Positions 34,298-46,229 of a stretch of 64,000 nt of DNA are shown here, piece by piece. The DNA comes from Schistocephalus solidus (lineage: Eukaryota; Platyhelminthes; Cestoda; Diphyllobothriidea; Diphyllobothriidae). The stretch spans positions 62,001-126,000 of the forward strand of contig WEDG01000189.1 in NCBI GenBank assembly GCA_017591395.1, written 5' to 3'. A program made the translations under genes and the position numbers. Every line of letters starts with the position of its first letter. Positions within the stretch are counted from its first letter, which is position 1. The notes under the pieces are model-generated. The model was not told the DNA's origin and ran no database searches. It saw nothing but the letters and a program-made list of their open reading frames with translations.

Positions 34298-35940
34298 ACT
34301 TAACTGTATGCAACATACTACTACAACTTTGACGCGCAAAGAAAACTACTTCGACGTACGATGAAGCAGTAAGTATTGATTTCGTACATTAGGGATACGC
34401 ATCGACTTGATGCACACTCTGAGCGGTGATACATCGGCTTATCTTTCCGACCAACAGTGGATATCACAAAGTCATAAAATCGAAAATTAAGTAGTATATA
34501 ACTTTTCCATAACCTTTAGGGACTCATATAACGAGAAGTAACTTTCTCAAGAAAAAAACTATGCTCGCGTTTCTGGACAGCATTTCTTACTCGGTTTTTA
34601 CGTTTTAAAACTGTGATCATTTCAATGCCAGTAAAGCAGAATAGATCGTAACATTTTCAGAAATTTACAATTTTAAAAGCCTAACAGCCTAAATAAATCG
34701 GGCTCAGTGTGGGAACCAAACAGGCTGAGAGCAACGGTAGGCCATTCAATCGGATGAGCTATTACATATCCAAATATTTCATCGTGCTGAATGATTGAAA
34801 AGAGCACAGCATAGGAATATACACAAATCTGATGCTGAAATGCATTAGTGTTAATAGTAAAACGCCTTCCAGGTAAAAATATTGTTGGTTTCAACAAATT
34901 TCACGACGGTTTATCAATGCAACCCGTCTTGCATAACACAGAAAAACGAATGGACGTAGACGGCAGTTTGAATTTTCACAGAATGTCAATGCATAACAGC
35001 AAGGATCGGGGTTCACTGTGAAGGATGATCAGGTCAAAGACGTTAACTTAAAACTTCAAGTAGGAAAGAAAAGGTAGTGGACGAGTTAACAGAACTCAAA
35101 GTCATGAGTAAATCTAGGGGTGAAGATTACCAGGGCAATTGGAGACTGATCACGTGGTCTTGTTGCTTGCATAGGTCGGGTTTCTGGCTCCGTATATATG
35201 CTGCTTCCAAGTAGCGCAAGGTCCGAATTGTTCGTGCCCGAACAAGTACTCGGAAAGCTGTTTTGAGAGCAACAGAGTGACCAGCATATGTTCGTAATCG
35301 AAGACCGCGGCACTTTATTCGGTTGTCTGAAAAGCCAGTTAGGCAAAATGTTCAGCGGCCCTGGTTGTCAATTGCCTTTGCGATCACTCAATATACTTGC
35401 ATTCGCAAGTGCACATGAATTCATACACACACAATTTGGGGTGGCGTGCACTGGCAAGTCATCCTTTGCCCGGTTGCTTGGAAGGCTTTTAAGTAGCAGT
35501 GATAAAGATGAACTCAGCCGCATTGTATGTTCTTTCTATGGTGCAGGGTAACCGTCGGTTGTTTATGTCTGAAATGTTGTCACATTTAAAAGGTAAGGGA
35601 CTTTTTCGGCACCGACTGTTCCGTCACCTTTGGCCATAAAGAATGCTGCACTTTTTAAATTAAACAGGCAGGATAGCCGCGATCTGCTTTGATGCGGGCA
35701 GTTTCTGTATCCAAGGTCCGACTAGAGCAAATATTTCTCGTTCTTGGAAGAGAGCATGTTCAAATTCAATCTGCTGTCATGCAAAGACGAGTTGCAATTG
35801 ATAAGCCGTCGTGAAATCTCTTGGAACCAATAAATCCTGCTTCTTACGCCTGTTTCAAAATATTTTTTTCAACAGAAATCTAACTACTACCGTCAATAAG
35901 TCATGAACTTTTGTTTGCCAGAGAAATTATAGGAACCTAC

Positions 35941-36132
35941 AGCACAACAAACACCTGACCAACACTCAGGTCTACTTTTGCACGTTGTGCGAGGAAGAGA
36001 CAGGAGACAGTGATGAAGACTGCGGGTCCATCGCCTTTCATGACGGCGCACAGGGGAGTTGTGAAGCGGGAGACGACCTGCTTGACTCCTGCCTTGTCCA
36101 GTGCCACGTAAGCTTCACCGACGGCGCAGGCC
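35941..36132 (-). CDS. SLC1-like transporter exon (TM7, altered NMDGT motif)
   Basis: A 192-nt exon with acceptor TTTTCCGGTAG and donor TGCT/GTAGGT. It encodes ACAVGEAYVALDKAG, VKQVVSRFTTPLCAVMKGDG and PAVFITVSCLFLAQ, then VDLSVGQVFVV. SLC1 proteins read [30 protein letters not shown]...-GQI. The spacing from TM6 to SRF is identical, but the sodium-binding NMDGT is KGDGP. Joined in phase to the exons at 38479 and 31744. Confidence 0.88.
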
Positions 36133-38478
36133 CTACCGGAAAATAGGCAGATGGGCAATAGTGAGCGTTAGGTCTACAAAACAGAAGACTGGTTACAGAC
36201 AGGACTTGCACTGGACTCATAGAAGGGAGGCGTGTCAGGGCACAAGTTGCAGGATGGGTCATAGACCGGAGGGTGGCCAATCAGAACCTAGGAGTTCTAA
36301 TCAGGCGTTCGTGAACTTGAATTCTCACGCTTTTCAGGCGCATGTCGCGCGTACAGGGGGCAGTGAGCACGCTGGTTGTTCCCCCGTACATGGGAGCTAG
36401 ACCCCGGCACGGCAGACATTATTGGGCATGCGCGCTCGTACCACATGCATCACATGGGCGATATTATGGCACGCCTAGGTGCAGGCTCAGGCCGTACCGG
36501 CCAGCTCTCTTGAAACACGGGCTCACGTGGATAAGGGAGTATAGAAAGGGCAGTAGAGACTGCGTGCATCTTATATCATCATAAACTAATTAACACGCAA
36601 TTAACTGTCCCTGTGCTCATGATATACATTGTCGGTAACGACGGTTGAAAGGTCGTGCATGCTGTTTAGGTGGATATGAATATTGGGTTCGAGAATAGGG
36701 TGAAATCGCAATATAATATCCAAGTCGGAATAATACTTATAACTATCTACTTATATTGGTATAGTAGAGGTGTTTAATTTCGATTGATTCGTGCAGGACT
36801 TTCCCTTATACTCGTTTGATTTCACCCCTCCCACACATGGATAACTTTATTGAACAGAGAATATGGTTCAGCAATATGCTTTGACGAACCCGTCTTACTA
36901 TGCAATTTGGTTTTGGTATTTTGCCGTTCTTTAGCCATGCGTTTTAATTTTAGCGGCTGCTTTCAAGGTCGAAAAGGTAAGTTAACCAATTTCTAGAAAT
37001 TGCAAACATTTGTTTTACCTTTAACCGTTTCTTGCGCACTCCCTCCCATTACCTAGCGCTACCCGTAAAACCCCTATTACATCGATTTTGAGTAAAGTAA
37101 CTACTACGCAAAAGCAGTTAGAACAACCAATGAGGAAGCAAGTGCGAGGTTATTTCTGAAAGAGTTGCCTTGCTCTGCAAGACGGTATTCTGTGAGAGAA
37201 AGTGGGTCTGTTAATTAGGGAAAAAATGAGTTTTTTTGGATTAGGCTGAGACACAATTGCTCCTTCCCCTGAAAATCCACCCTAGACCGCAGCAAATCCT
37301 AAAAAAGTCCAACGCAGTTGTCGAATGCTGCTCATAGCGCCTGCGAGCACGGTACCAGCAGGCATAACCCTCAGTAATGTAAACCCATAGTAACGCGCTG
37401 TTTTCAAAAGCGTGCTCTTCCAACAAAGCCCTCAATCGTTTGAATACTGAATCTTGACCGTTTACTCATACGTTATTGTGATTAAATTTTGCACCATATC
37501 AGTAAACGTAAATAAGCATGAGTTAAAATACACCATTATCAGGCAGAAAGCCTAACGCCGGCTGAACCGCTGCAGTCGAATGAAATAAATTTACAGCGCA
37601 TACTGTCGGAAACATCATTTTCGAGATTGATAACCAAACACAAACGCCCTTACCCAACAAACGTATGCGGCAACCATGTAAGCATGAATTTTAGGCAAAT
37701 GGTTGCAGTCTCGCCTATTTCGAAAAATAGTAACACCGAATAAACATGCGGCATGGTTCATGCTCCAGTTGAAACAACTATATATGCAGGAAATTTCATC
37801 CAAAAGTCATTTTCTGATCTTCTCTGACTGTTTTTAATGTGATATTTTCTAAATAATATCCACATACTCGCGTAAGGGGAGTTTTATTGACTGATGACTC
37901 TTTTCAAGTAGCGTAGTGCTCCCTGATTGTAAAACACCGGTTGCAGGCATGGTCTGTCTTGTGGCTGGTGGTCCACTGAGTGAGCTCATGGCTAAAAACG
38001 TGTGAATTTAACACACACACAATAAATGAAAATCTGGTGCAATAAACATTAGCATCGGTTATCCGCTTCGACCGCCCAGCGTTCAACACTTTTTCCATCC
38101 CATAGTGATTTCTTTCACTTCCACCAAGCCCTGTTATTCAGTCTGACTGCGTCACCGCTGAAGTCCTGATTTATAGGTGTGATTTGTCTGAACACGGGAA
38201 ATAACCCAAACCTCATCTTGTCTTCCTCAACGGTGACCGCCGCAACACCTGAGAAGACTTCCGGGGATATGCACGCACCAGGGTACGTGACCAGTCAGTC
38301 ATCCACTTTTAGCCCATGTACATCTGTTAAAAGCGCCCACCCTGAATGCGAGATGAGAATGTAACTGAAAGCCTACCTTTGTAAACTACTCGGCGTCTAA
38401 AGTTGACAGGAGTTCGCTTGTCTTTGGGCTGTAGGGCGTGGAGTAAAATGAGGGGCAGTATAAACAGGTCAAACATAC
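36133..38478. other. SLC1-like gene intron with SINE-A
   Basis: Contains a SINE-A copy (36380-36660); otherwise AT-rich, with nothing recognised. Confidence 0.5.
36380..36660 (+). mobile_element. SINE-A copy, head partly lost, internal deletion
   Basis: ATTATGGCACGCCTAGGTGC, TCACGTGGATAAGGGAGTAT and the tail CATTGTCGGTAACGACGGTT match SINE-A; the A box is not recognisable and the centre is shorter than in the 25.6-kb copy. Confidence 0.65.
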
Positions 38479-38709
38479 GGACTAGTAGTCGCAAAGGCGA
38501 TCAGGTAAGGATCCACGCAGTACTTCAGTAGTCGAAGCGGGTTCTGTCTGCTCACGACCAAATGCACCAAGATCACAAAGATGAAGTGCATGGCCAGACC
38601 TAGGAGGACGGTCGCAATAAAGAGGCTCAGTTGAATGAAATCCGCCTGGATGTCCGCCCGAGCGAGGATAGAGGAGGCCACCATGAAGCAGACGCCAACA
38701 GGTGTGAGT
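38479..38709 (-). CDS. SLC1-like transporter exon (TM5-HP1)
   Basis: A 231-nt exon with acceptor TTCTTCATTTAG and donor AGTCC/GTATGT. It encodes LTPVGVCFMVASSIL, ARADIQADFIQLSLFIATVL, LGLAMHFIFVILVHLVVSRQ, NPLRLLKYCVDPYLIAFATT. This is the classic SLC1 run PLGI-FLIA-KI...LGLY-ATVL-GLA-H...TRKNPF-F...LTAFATSS. The serine-rich hairpin (SSSSAT) is reduced to TSPA. It is the strongest single exon of the gene. Confidence 0.93.
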
Positions 38710-38884
38710 CTAAATGAAGAAGAGTGGATAAGGACCATTCTGCGTGCTTACAGTGAAATATAGAAAAGGATGTCTTATATGGCCCCCTAAACAGGGCGTG
38801 AGATCTGGAACGCCCTACGCAAGTAATACCGGTGGCACTGCGCATAATTCCAGGAAGGTTAAATATTCCCGTACCCTCTGCCGT

Positions 38885-39345
38885 AACCAGAGATTGACCA
38901 TCGTAGTTCGACTATGTTCACAGCATGAGTGGCACAGAGACGGCGATTTGTGTGTGCATTAGTTTTGCGTGATGGTGGACTTGCGCTGCAGCTACCGCAC
39001 CCTCTTTCTCTGCCCTTAACCCGCCTGTGCCCGATGTCAATAAAGAGTCAAGAAGACCGGAGGCGGGGTCGGGCGCAGGTGACTGATGCGGCCGGAGACG
39101 ATCCTGACCATGCCACTACACCTAAATCAGATCCCACGGAGTGGGAATACCATAAATGGCAAGAGTGGCTGGTGCGACGTGAACCTGCACTTATGCGTGT
39201 CACCACGTCTCCCTCCTCATTTTTCGGCATTTGTTATGGGAGCTCAACCCGAGTAACGCATGCCATGTCCTGAGCTGGCTGACCGTGTTGGTTCAGCACA
39301 TCTACCACGTGGCCAACTTAGGGGTCACCCTCTGCCTAGCACTTG
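38885..39345 (-). mobile_element. SINE-A, near-complete copy
   Basis: Reverse complement of the 25570-26005 family member over its whole length: minus-strand head GGCCACGTGGTAGATGTGCT, B-box region GGGTTGAGCTCCCATAACA, then the GC-rich middle (ACCTGCGCCCGACCCCGCC) and the CATCGT-type tail. Confidence 0.8.
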
Positions 39346-39589
39346 CCCTAACATAAAACTAATCGGTAGTCCTAATCCTAATTTGTACCACATTCTAAAC
39401 CTTAGCAGTAAAGTTGCTACTACCCCTAACCTTTATCCTAAAAACTAACGCAAAACTTAACCCTGAGCTTCAATGAAATCCTAATATATATGGAATTTGG
39501 AGCCCAGCCAACTGGATTGCGAGCAGTTTAGGAGGCCATCTAACTAATCCCTACTGAGAGATGAAAAAACAATGGTCGACATTCGTTTT

Positions 39590-39780
39590 ACATTGTTTGG
39601 TAGGAGCTCAATGATCGGTCACGTGACTCACACATCCCGTTCTGCCTTGGGGCTCACTCTCGAGCCCTCACCAGCGGCCACATAGCGACTGGTAGTATAG
39701 GCAGTAGAACATTACCGACCAGTCTCCCTGGTCTTTGTAGGTTATGTTCTACTGCCTAAGTCGGGCCCCGGACATAACAT
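39590..39780 (-). mobile_element. SINE-B-like tail
   Basis: TTCTGCCTTGGGGCTCACTC and CTCGAGCCCTCACCAGCGGC are the reverse complement of the SINE-B body (GAGAGTGAGCCCCGAGGCAC), followed by CCCTGGTCTTTGTAGG. The same block recurs at about 32.0 and 57.2 kb. Confidence 0.6.
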
Positions 39781-39973
39781 TAACAGTTGCAGTCCTACTT
39801 AAAGCTGTTGCTTAGCTGCGAATTGCAGTTGGTTTAGAGCCGAAATTCGATGTACATCACCCGAGAGACGGTCCTCCTACACTCAACGATTAGGTCAAGG
39901 CAAACTTTGTGAACTTGTTGTGTGCGAATGTATTAACAAGACACAAAGTTAGGAAAAAAAGCTGACAGCGTAC

Positions 39974-40100
39974 AACAATATAGCGTGCATGATCCTTGTG
40001 ACGACTTTTGATAGGGAGTCGAAGAAATCCAGAAAAACCTGTCCACCGTCGTTTGCTGCGCGTGCGGCTATTCCAAACACCACCGAGACAAAAAGCACAC
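39974..40100 (-). CDS. SLC1-like transporter exon (TM4c)
   Basis: A 127-nt exon with acceptor CACTCAG and donor TTGTT/GTACGC. It encodes GVLFVSVVFGIAARAANDGG, QVFLDFFDSLSKVVTRIMHA, ILL. SLC1 members read GLVVFSIAFGLVIGRMGERG-...-DFFNALSDATMKIV-IIMWY. Starts with two bases of a Gly codon; the exon that should precede it in phase is not found. Confidence 0.9.
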
Positions 40101-40690
40101 CTGAGTGAACAAAAAGCGGGGATAGAAATTGAAAATCTCAGTCAGATCAAGGCGTAATGAGGAGTGAATTTCATCGAGAAGAGTAAGACCTCATCTGCTG
40201 ATAAGCAGGGAAAATACAAACTCCAGGATGCAGATGAGAGGAAGATGTGCTCGATCACGGCTCACTGCCCCCTTCCCCCCACCCCCCACCCCAACCCGGC
40301 TAATCCCGCCGCCCGCAGTCCACCTGACCCGCCATCCGCCTCCCCACAGGACAGGGAGTCGTAGTTGTTCCCTCCCCCTTCCCACCCCCTGCTCCCCTCA
40401 GAAACGCACTGTAACTTTACCCAAGCCCCTCACGCTAATGGTTTGTCCGTCACTGGATATGCTGTCGCGCCAACTAGTCTAGTGTGACAGTCTCATTTTT
40501 CTCATATTTTCCATTCGTCTGACAGGGGTTTGGCGTCATCACGTCAAAAATTCCTGAGTACAACTGCCATTTATCCCGAAGAACCTCTAATTTCTGCAAA
40601 ATTTAATTTATCCAAATTCTGAATCCTTTAACTTAGCGCCGGCCGAAAAGTATCTATAAAAGACCAGCATTTTTTTACTAACGAACAATA

Positions 40691-41240
40691 ATGTTGGCAT
40701 GTGAAAGGCTGCGAATTTTGCTACCCTCAGAACACTGTAAGAAGTTTGTCAAGAGGTCAACTAGCATGTTGCACGGGATTAGACGTGTATTTGAAGTATT
40801 TCCTCCTGAAATCTTCGGCAAAATCGTCAACGTCTTCGTACGGCCTCAGTTGGATTACGAAATGCCAGTCTGGACACCACAAATGAGGAAAGATAAGTAG
40901 CCCCCTGAACAGATGCAACACAGGAAAACCAAGATGATCGATTGTCTGCAGGATTTATTGGACCAGGATCGGTTGAAACAGTTCGGCTTATTCCCTCCAT
41001 ATCTTATAGGCACTTAGGGTTTAGCCTGCTCTGGACAGCTCGGATTATTGTTGGCCATGGTTGCTCGCCGAGAGTAGAAGACTTCCTTCAGTTTGTACTT
41101 ACAACTTAGCTACACGGTCATCCGTTCAAGACAAGAAGCAAATGTACCCAATTAGACATAAGACAAGTTTTATTCAGCCAACGAGTAGGCTGGCCATGTT
41201 ATTTATTACCGAGTCACATATAGGATGCCGATACCATTTT
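40691..41240 (+). pseudogene. LINE RT C-terminal fragment
   Basis: The frame contains KFVKRSTSMLHGIRRVFEVF and VNVFVRPQLDYEMPVWTPQM, the post-RT block (A...ILG-IRR-F...FVRP-LEYA-PVWSP) of CR1-type LINEs, then KMIDCLQDLL...LKQFGLFP in a second frame. Stops interrupt it. It belongs to a different LINE lineage from the 14-17 kb copy. Confidence 0.78.
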
Positions 41241-43834
41241 TGATTTTACAATCAAGCTTGATTTCAAAATTGTTGAGAAATTCATCCTTGCCAACAGGAT
41301 TACATCCAGCCAGCCTAGTAAAAACACATTCGATCTATTCTCCTTTTGAACTCATTTGACGTAAACAGCAACAATCGTTTTAATTGTATTTATTTTGACT
41401 CGAAAAATTATAAAATAATAACAGTAAATATACAGCACTTATTATATCGTAATCGGATCACTTATGGTTTCGCCAGTAACCCTTCATATATACATACAAA
41501 AAGTACACGGGACATTTAGTAAGTCATGTTTTGGCTTACCTTCAAGAAGAAGGAAAATCAACAATGATTTCCTACAGAACGGCATTTGAATAACTAGCAG
41601 AAAACATGCTCAAGCCATACTATAAAACCATATAAGTTGTCTTTTCTTTTTGGAAAATGTGTTGTAATGACGGTCAATATTTCATGAGTTTGAGTGCATA
41701 CGATAGAATACCACCTACGCCGGTAGAAATAAAAGCGAAGAACCTGGTCAGAGGTTTCGTTGTCACACTGAAATTTATCGCAGGATATCCGCAGGCTGAC
41801 TATTTCAACCCTACAAATGTCTTGTCATCAACAAATAAACGTGCTTCTACAGTGTTTGGCCGGTGATATGATGTCGTAACTCCTAAGTTGGAAAAATGAG
41901 AAATTCGGTAGCCTACTCATTTTCGTCAAATTTTTAAATAAATGACGAAATGTATAGCAATAAGCAAACTATGGCCATAAATAGGAGTTTTAATCAAAAG
42001 ACATTGAAATTTTACTACAGTTAATTGCTCCCATTTTAAAATGTAACTTTTCCCACGTTTATCATTCGTATAAATTGAGGGCAACATGCCACCCCCCCCC
42101 CGGCTTCGTAGAACGTATGTGTGCGTTATCCTACTTATCCTACTTGCTGCGATAAACTAACACTTATGTGAGATTATTCAAAAATTTACTTTCTCATAGT
42201 TCGGTCAGATGTAGTCTTAATGAATTGCGGTGATTCGAACATCTGAATACTTCGTTTTAGCTGTGAAAGTAAGGATTTTTGGATGGTTACCTAAAGATAA
42301 GTATGATTTATTCACGCGTTTCCTAAGATGCGTGTGGCAGAAGGACTGAGGCCAGTATTAAAGTTCGCACCTCCATATTGGAATATTTTCGGATAGGTGA
42401 AGATCCCTAACAGTTTCCAGTTGGACATAAAGTACTAAGGAAAGTTTTTGGTCCTCGGAAGCGGCTACAATCCTATAGTATTCAGTCGAACCTATCCGAT
42501 ACGGGTTCGGGAATTGCGACAGTCAGTTTATTCAACCTGCATGACAATGTACTCCTGGAAAGTATTTCAAAGTTTGTCCTCCAACAATACTTCCTTTTGG
42601 TTAGAGAAGGCACTTCCGGCTGCAGAGTTTGAGGTTTGCATTCATGAACAGGTTAATCCCTGAAAGCTACAAAAACACCCGCATAAATATTTTGGCCTTC
42701 TGTGAAAAATTGTCAATAAGTGCGCTGTGGAATAAAAGTTTTACCTCTGAAATCATCATTGACACTGTTAAATTAAAGTTTATTCTTCTAGTAACATACC
42801 CAACATGTTGGTTCCCGGACGGTTAGCGTCGCCGACCTTCTCCAGTGTAGTCTCGTTAACAATCTTTGTTCGGTACTAAAATAAGCAACAAATGTTTTTG
42901 TCTTCAAAGGGACATTTTTGGGTAGTTGGGCGCAGACGAATTTAAATCATGACACATTTTTGCGCTAATGGTTAACCATGACATTTATCTACAGATTGTC
43001 GAGTTCCGACAAAGGAAGCATTGTAAACTGTCAACTGTGTCCGCAAAATATTAGATAATTGACTCGTTGCAAATAAGGGAACCTGACTATTTTGTCGTGT
43101 TCTTGAAAACGGTTGCATTAGGAGAAGCAGACAGGACCCGAAGGTTAAATCAAGACGCATGAGGCTGCTGCAGAAAAAAATATTGGTTTTACGTCGATAA
43201 GCTAAAAACTTGTCAAACAAGTAATTTAAAATTTTCTGGATACTATCTGTCTTAATCTTTAGTGTCTGCACCGGGCACTTTCTAGCTAGATTGTCCATAA
43301 TTAATGATTCATTTATAAATCTAGGTTTCGTGGCCAATAGGTATGTTTGACGAACATCTTAGGATGACTTTTACGGTCCAATGAGTACTTTTAAAAATGG
43401 ACAGTAGCAGCTATTTGAATAAGGCCAATAAGCCGAGCTGTACGAAGTTTAAAGGCGTCCTAAGATTGTGTGACTCTTTACCCAACTGCTTACGGTCATC
43501 GCATATTGATAACGCAAACTTTCCAATTAGAAACCGGCCTAGAGGGTTGAAACTTAATAAGAAAATGAAGTTTAGACGGCTGATCTGACTTACGGGTGGG
43601 CTTGGTGTGCGCGGGAAAAAGGAAGTTGCCTAAATGATGTGTTTTTAGCCTTGTCTTTGTAAGGCCAATGAACAGATGAAGAACACGTAACGCAAGCTGA
43701 GACGTATAATAAACCTGGAATTTTGTAGTTCGACTGCTAATAAAAACTTCTGAACCGAGCCTGAAAAGACGTATGTTTAAGAACTAATTCAAGTTCTGTG
43801 AATAATTTCTGAGGCATTTAGAAAACTTAACATT

Positions 43835-43960
43835 GACATCTGGAGTTTATGCGAGAAAACGAATGGGAAACGCCGAGAAATCCATTGAGGAGCCGAAACC
43901 CTAGCAGCACAAGATTGGCGAAACATGCGTGTCTGGGCTTTAAACTAGTACCCCTGTGAA
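43835..43960 (+). mobile_element. Hammerhead-bearing repeat, copy 3
   Basis: Shares CTGGAGTTTATGCGAGAAAAC, GAGGAGCCGAAA, GGCGAAAC and GTGTCTGGGCTTTAAACTAGT with the other copies. The ribozyme lies at 43881-43937: stem I TCCA/TGGG pairs, GAAAC and GUC are intact, and stem III is a 3-bp ACA/TGT with loop TGCG. The first core base is T instead of C (TTGAGGA), and the stem II apical hairpin is shortened. Confidence 0.75.
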
Positions 43961-44718
43961 CTCTCCTTCCCCAGCTCCTGAGCCGGAGCCTGATGCGAGC
44001 GTGAAAGGCCGAGAATGCTTGCTTTATTTCAAAGAACCAAACTTTAAACCAGACGGGTAACTTTGTCCCTACGACTGTGTAGAGTATGCCTGCATTCAGA
44101 CAGCCCCTGATCGCGATCAACAACTCTGATTAGGACCGCACGAACACACACTGCTCAAACAAGTGATTCTTTGAAGAGTCCTAACCGATGCACCAGCAGA
44201 CCTGTGGAAACAAAGTTCTGCAGTGACTATAAATCTACGAGTACCCTGTCGTATTGATAAACCTTAAGAATTGGCCTTTTTGCGCTAAATGGAACATAAC
44301 AGGTGATTTAAAATTCTTCTCACCGACTGTCTGGCATATTTTGTTACATCACAGTATTTAATAAGATTGTGGAGAAGTAAACGGAAAAAAACTGCTGACA
44401 GGTTAATTTTTTCGATATCTGCTGGCACCTTTTACCCATCAGTCTTCATTGATTGGCTGACTTCATGGCCAATCAAACTTTGAGTACGCAGGACAGAAAG
44501 AAAACTGGCCTTCATATCTGTGGTGAATACTTTCATTTTATGTTCTGCCATTAAACAACAGGCAATATGCAAACGTCTATCCATGGTTGCGTGACCTTTA
44601 ACTCTCTTTGGCTTGAAAGATGCACATTTTCTACGATCGATTTATGAGTGTGTTACCTTGACAACTCTAAAGTAGTTGCGAGGGTAAATAAGTAGATTGA
44701 TAAGAGTCAAAGGCCTAC

Positions 44719-44761
44719 CTGGAAAAGTGCTACTCCAACGATATTGCTCGGGAAGACGTTA
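44719..44761 (-). CDS. SLC1-like transporter micro-exon (NVFPSN block)
   Basis: A 43-nt exon with acceptor TTTTTTTCCGCTTAG and donor CAG/GTAGGC. It encodes NVFPSNIVGVALFQ, matching the SLC1 loop block (R)NMFPENLVQACFQQ. It starts with the last base of a codon and ends in phase 0. Confidence 0.8.
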
Positions 44762-45109
44762 CTAAGCGGAAAAAAAGAAGTGAATGTGCCGTAAAACTCC
44801 AACAAAATACAAATCCTTTTGTAGCCTTGTAGGGCTATACAAGTTAAAAAGGCAAATTAAGGCACTTGGCTGACTTTTCGGGAGTCGAGGAAGAATTGGG
44901 GAGCTGGGATTACAACACCAGCATAAATATTTTAGGACTAGCATCTGCTGAAGGTTCTAGGCATATAAACCACATCGAAATAAAAATTATTGAGGAAGAA
45001 AGTTGATCCCGTTCCACTGTTAGAAGGAGGATTGATTTATGTTAGACTTCGAGTCCACGGCAAAACCCCATGTAAAACAAGGAACGGTAGGGATATTGTT
45101 GTAGCCCTC

Positions 45110-45310
45110 CCCGGAAGAGCAGGACAGTAGAAACACCAACAGATCGTGAGTTTGAGACTTGGGTACTGCAACGCTTAAGTTATGTATGGCTGGCTGATGA
45201 CGGCTAATATAAAAGAAAGGGCCATCCCAGTACCCTTGTCGTTGTTGGTCATGTTATTCTGTCTATATCATTAGCCACTATGCGGCTGCTGACGGGTCTC
45301 AAGAGTGAGC
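45110..45310 (+). mobile_element. SINE-B copy
   Basis: TCGTGAGTTTGAGACTTGGG (B-box region), TTATGTATGGCTGGCTGATG, CGGCTAATATAAAAGAAAGG and TCTCAAGAGTGAGCTC match the SINE-B body in order. Confidence 0.7.
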
Positions 45311-45419
45311 TCAAAGGCAAAAAGGGTCGATGGGTTCTGATAACCGATCGCTGAGCATCAACTAACAAACTGACAAGTTTGTACACCCTAAGGATAAGGT
45401 TGGCTATTAAGATAAAAAA

Positions 45420-45950
45420 GAATTCATTTAAAAGATCCCATGTAACAGTTGCAATGTGGTTTATTGCGGCAAAACAGGAAAATCGGCCTCTACACACCTG
45501 CACGAACATCAGTTGGCTCTAACGAGGTGAGACTACTTCTCCCAAGTTACCATGAATACACTACAAACTGGGTACACGTTGCAAAGGACAAAAGTCGAAT
45601 TGTTGGCTTCTGCCTATCGGAGAGAGGCTAGGAATTTATACAGGCCATTCACTCCGATGACTCATGCATTAATCAGCACATCGAAATAGATGCCGTTTAC
45701 CAAAATTTCAAAGAAAATTGGAAAAGATTGCTGCCAATCTAGATGAAATGTCCACCCAAAATGAATGCTATTGGCAGGAATAATTCAGCAATATAGATTT
45801 TCCGACGCGTTTTAAATTATAACTGTTATTGCAAACTTACCACAAGTAACACAACTACGTGGGAAACCAGCGTCAAAAATTTACTTAATTAACTTGCAAA
45901 CTGTTTCCCAAATAATTTTTTGCTTCGACTTATACTTCTTGGAATGCCTA
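45420..45950 (+). pseudogene. Penelope-like element, GIY-YIG 3' fragment
   Basis: Plus-strand frames read IPCNSCNVVYCGKTGKSAST and HLHEHQLALT, the GIY-YIG signature, followed by TLQTGYT and SKIYLINLQ in shifted frames. It is the 3' portion of the same subfamily as the 46880-48770 copy and shares its 3' tail (CACAAGTAACACAACT-type). No RT region. Confidence 0.78.
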
Positions 45951-45966
45951 TCATCCAATTCATATG

Positions 45967-45993
45967 CATACACACACACACACACACACACAC
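45967..45993. repeat. (CA)n microsatellite
   Basis: About 13 CA units between a Penelope tail and a SINE-A tail. Confidence 0.95.
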
Positions 45994-45999
45994 GACGAT

Positions 46000-46190
46000 G
46001 TTCGACGATGTCCACCGTATGCTCCACACCATGGTGGTGCAGAGACGGTGACTTTCGCGTGAAACAGTTTTAAGTGATAGCAGCCTTGCGCTGCAGCTAC
46101 CGCACTCTCTCCTCCTCCCCCACCTGAGCCCGGTGTCAAGACAGAGTCAAGAAGACTGGAGGCGGGAGAGGACGCAGGTGGTGGCAGGTG
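46000..46190 (-). mobile_element. SINE-A 3' half
   Basis: CACCGTATGCTCCACACCAT, GTGACTTTCGCGTGAAACAG, CAGCTACCGCACTCTCTCC and GAAGACTGGAGGCGGGAGAG match SINE-A; the tRNA-like head is missing. Confidence 0.75.
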
Positions 46191-46229
46191 GTACATTTTT
46201 GACGCTGATTCCCCAGGTCGTCGACAGAC

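Larger units (their letters stand above)
31745..35940. other. SLC1-like gene intron, repeat-rich
   Basis: Contains SINE-B-like tails (about 31985-32110), a tRNA-headed SINE on the minus strand (about 32820-33045), a SINE-B copy ending in (TA)n (34085-34294) and an unexplained frame at 32158-32478. No missing transporter exon was recognised. Confidence 0.5.
38710..39973. other. SLC1-like gene intron with SINE-A and SINE-B tail
   Basis: Contains a near-complete SINE-A copy on the minus strand (38885-39345), a degenerate CCTAACC-like stretch (about 39350-39470) and a SINE-B-like tail (about 39590-39780). Confidence 0.55.
40101..44718. other. SLC1-like gene intron(s); one coding exon probably hidden
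   Basis: The flanking exons demand an unseen exon that starts in phase 0 and ends in phase 1, for the polar loop after the FPSN block. The stretch also holds a LINE fragment (40691-41240) and an HHR repeat copy (43835-43960). Frames at 42972-43337 (minus) are unassigned. Confidence 0.5.

Noticed and set aside
34119..34316. 65-aa frame with Ile-Tyr repeats
   Set aside because: Translation of the (TA)n array.
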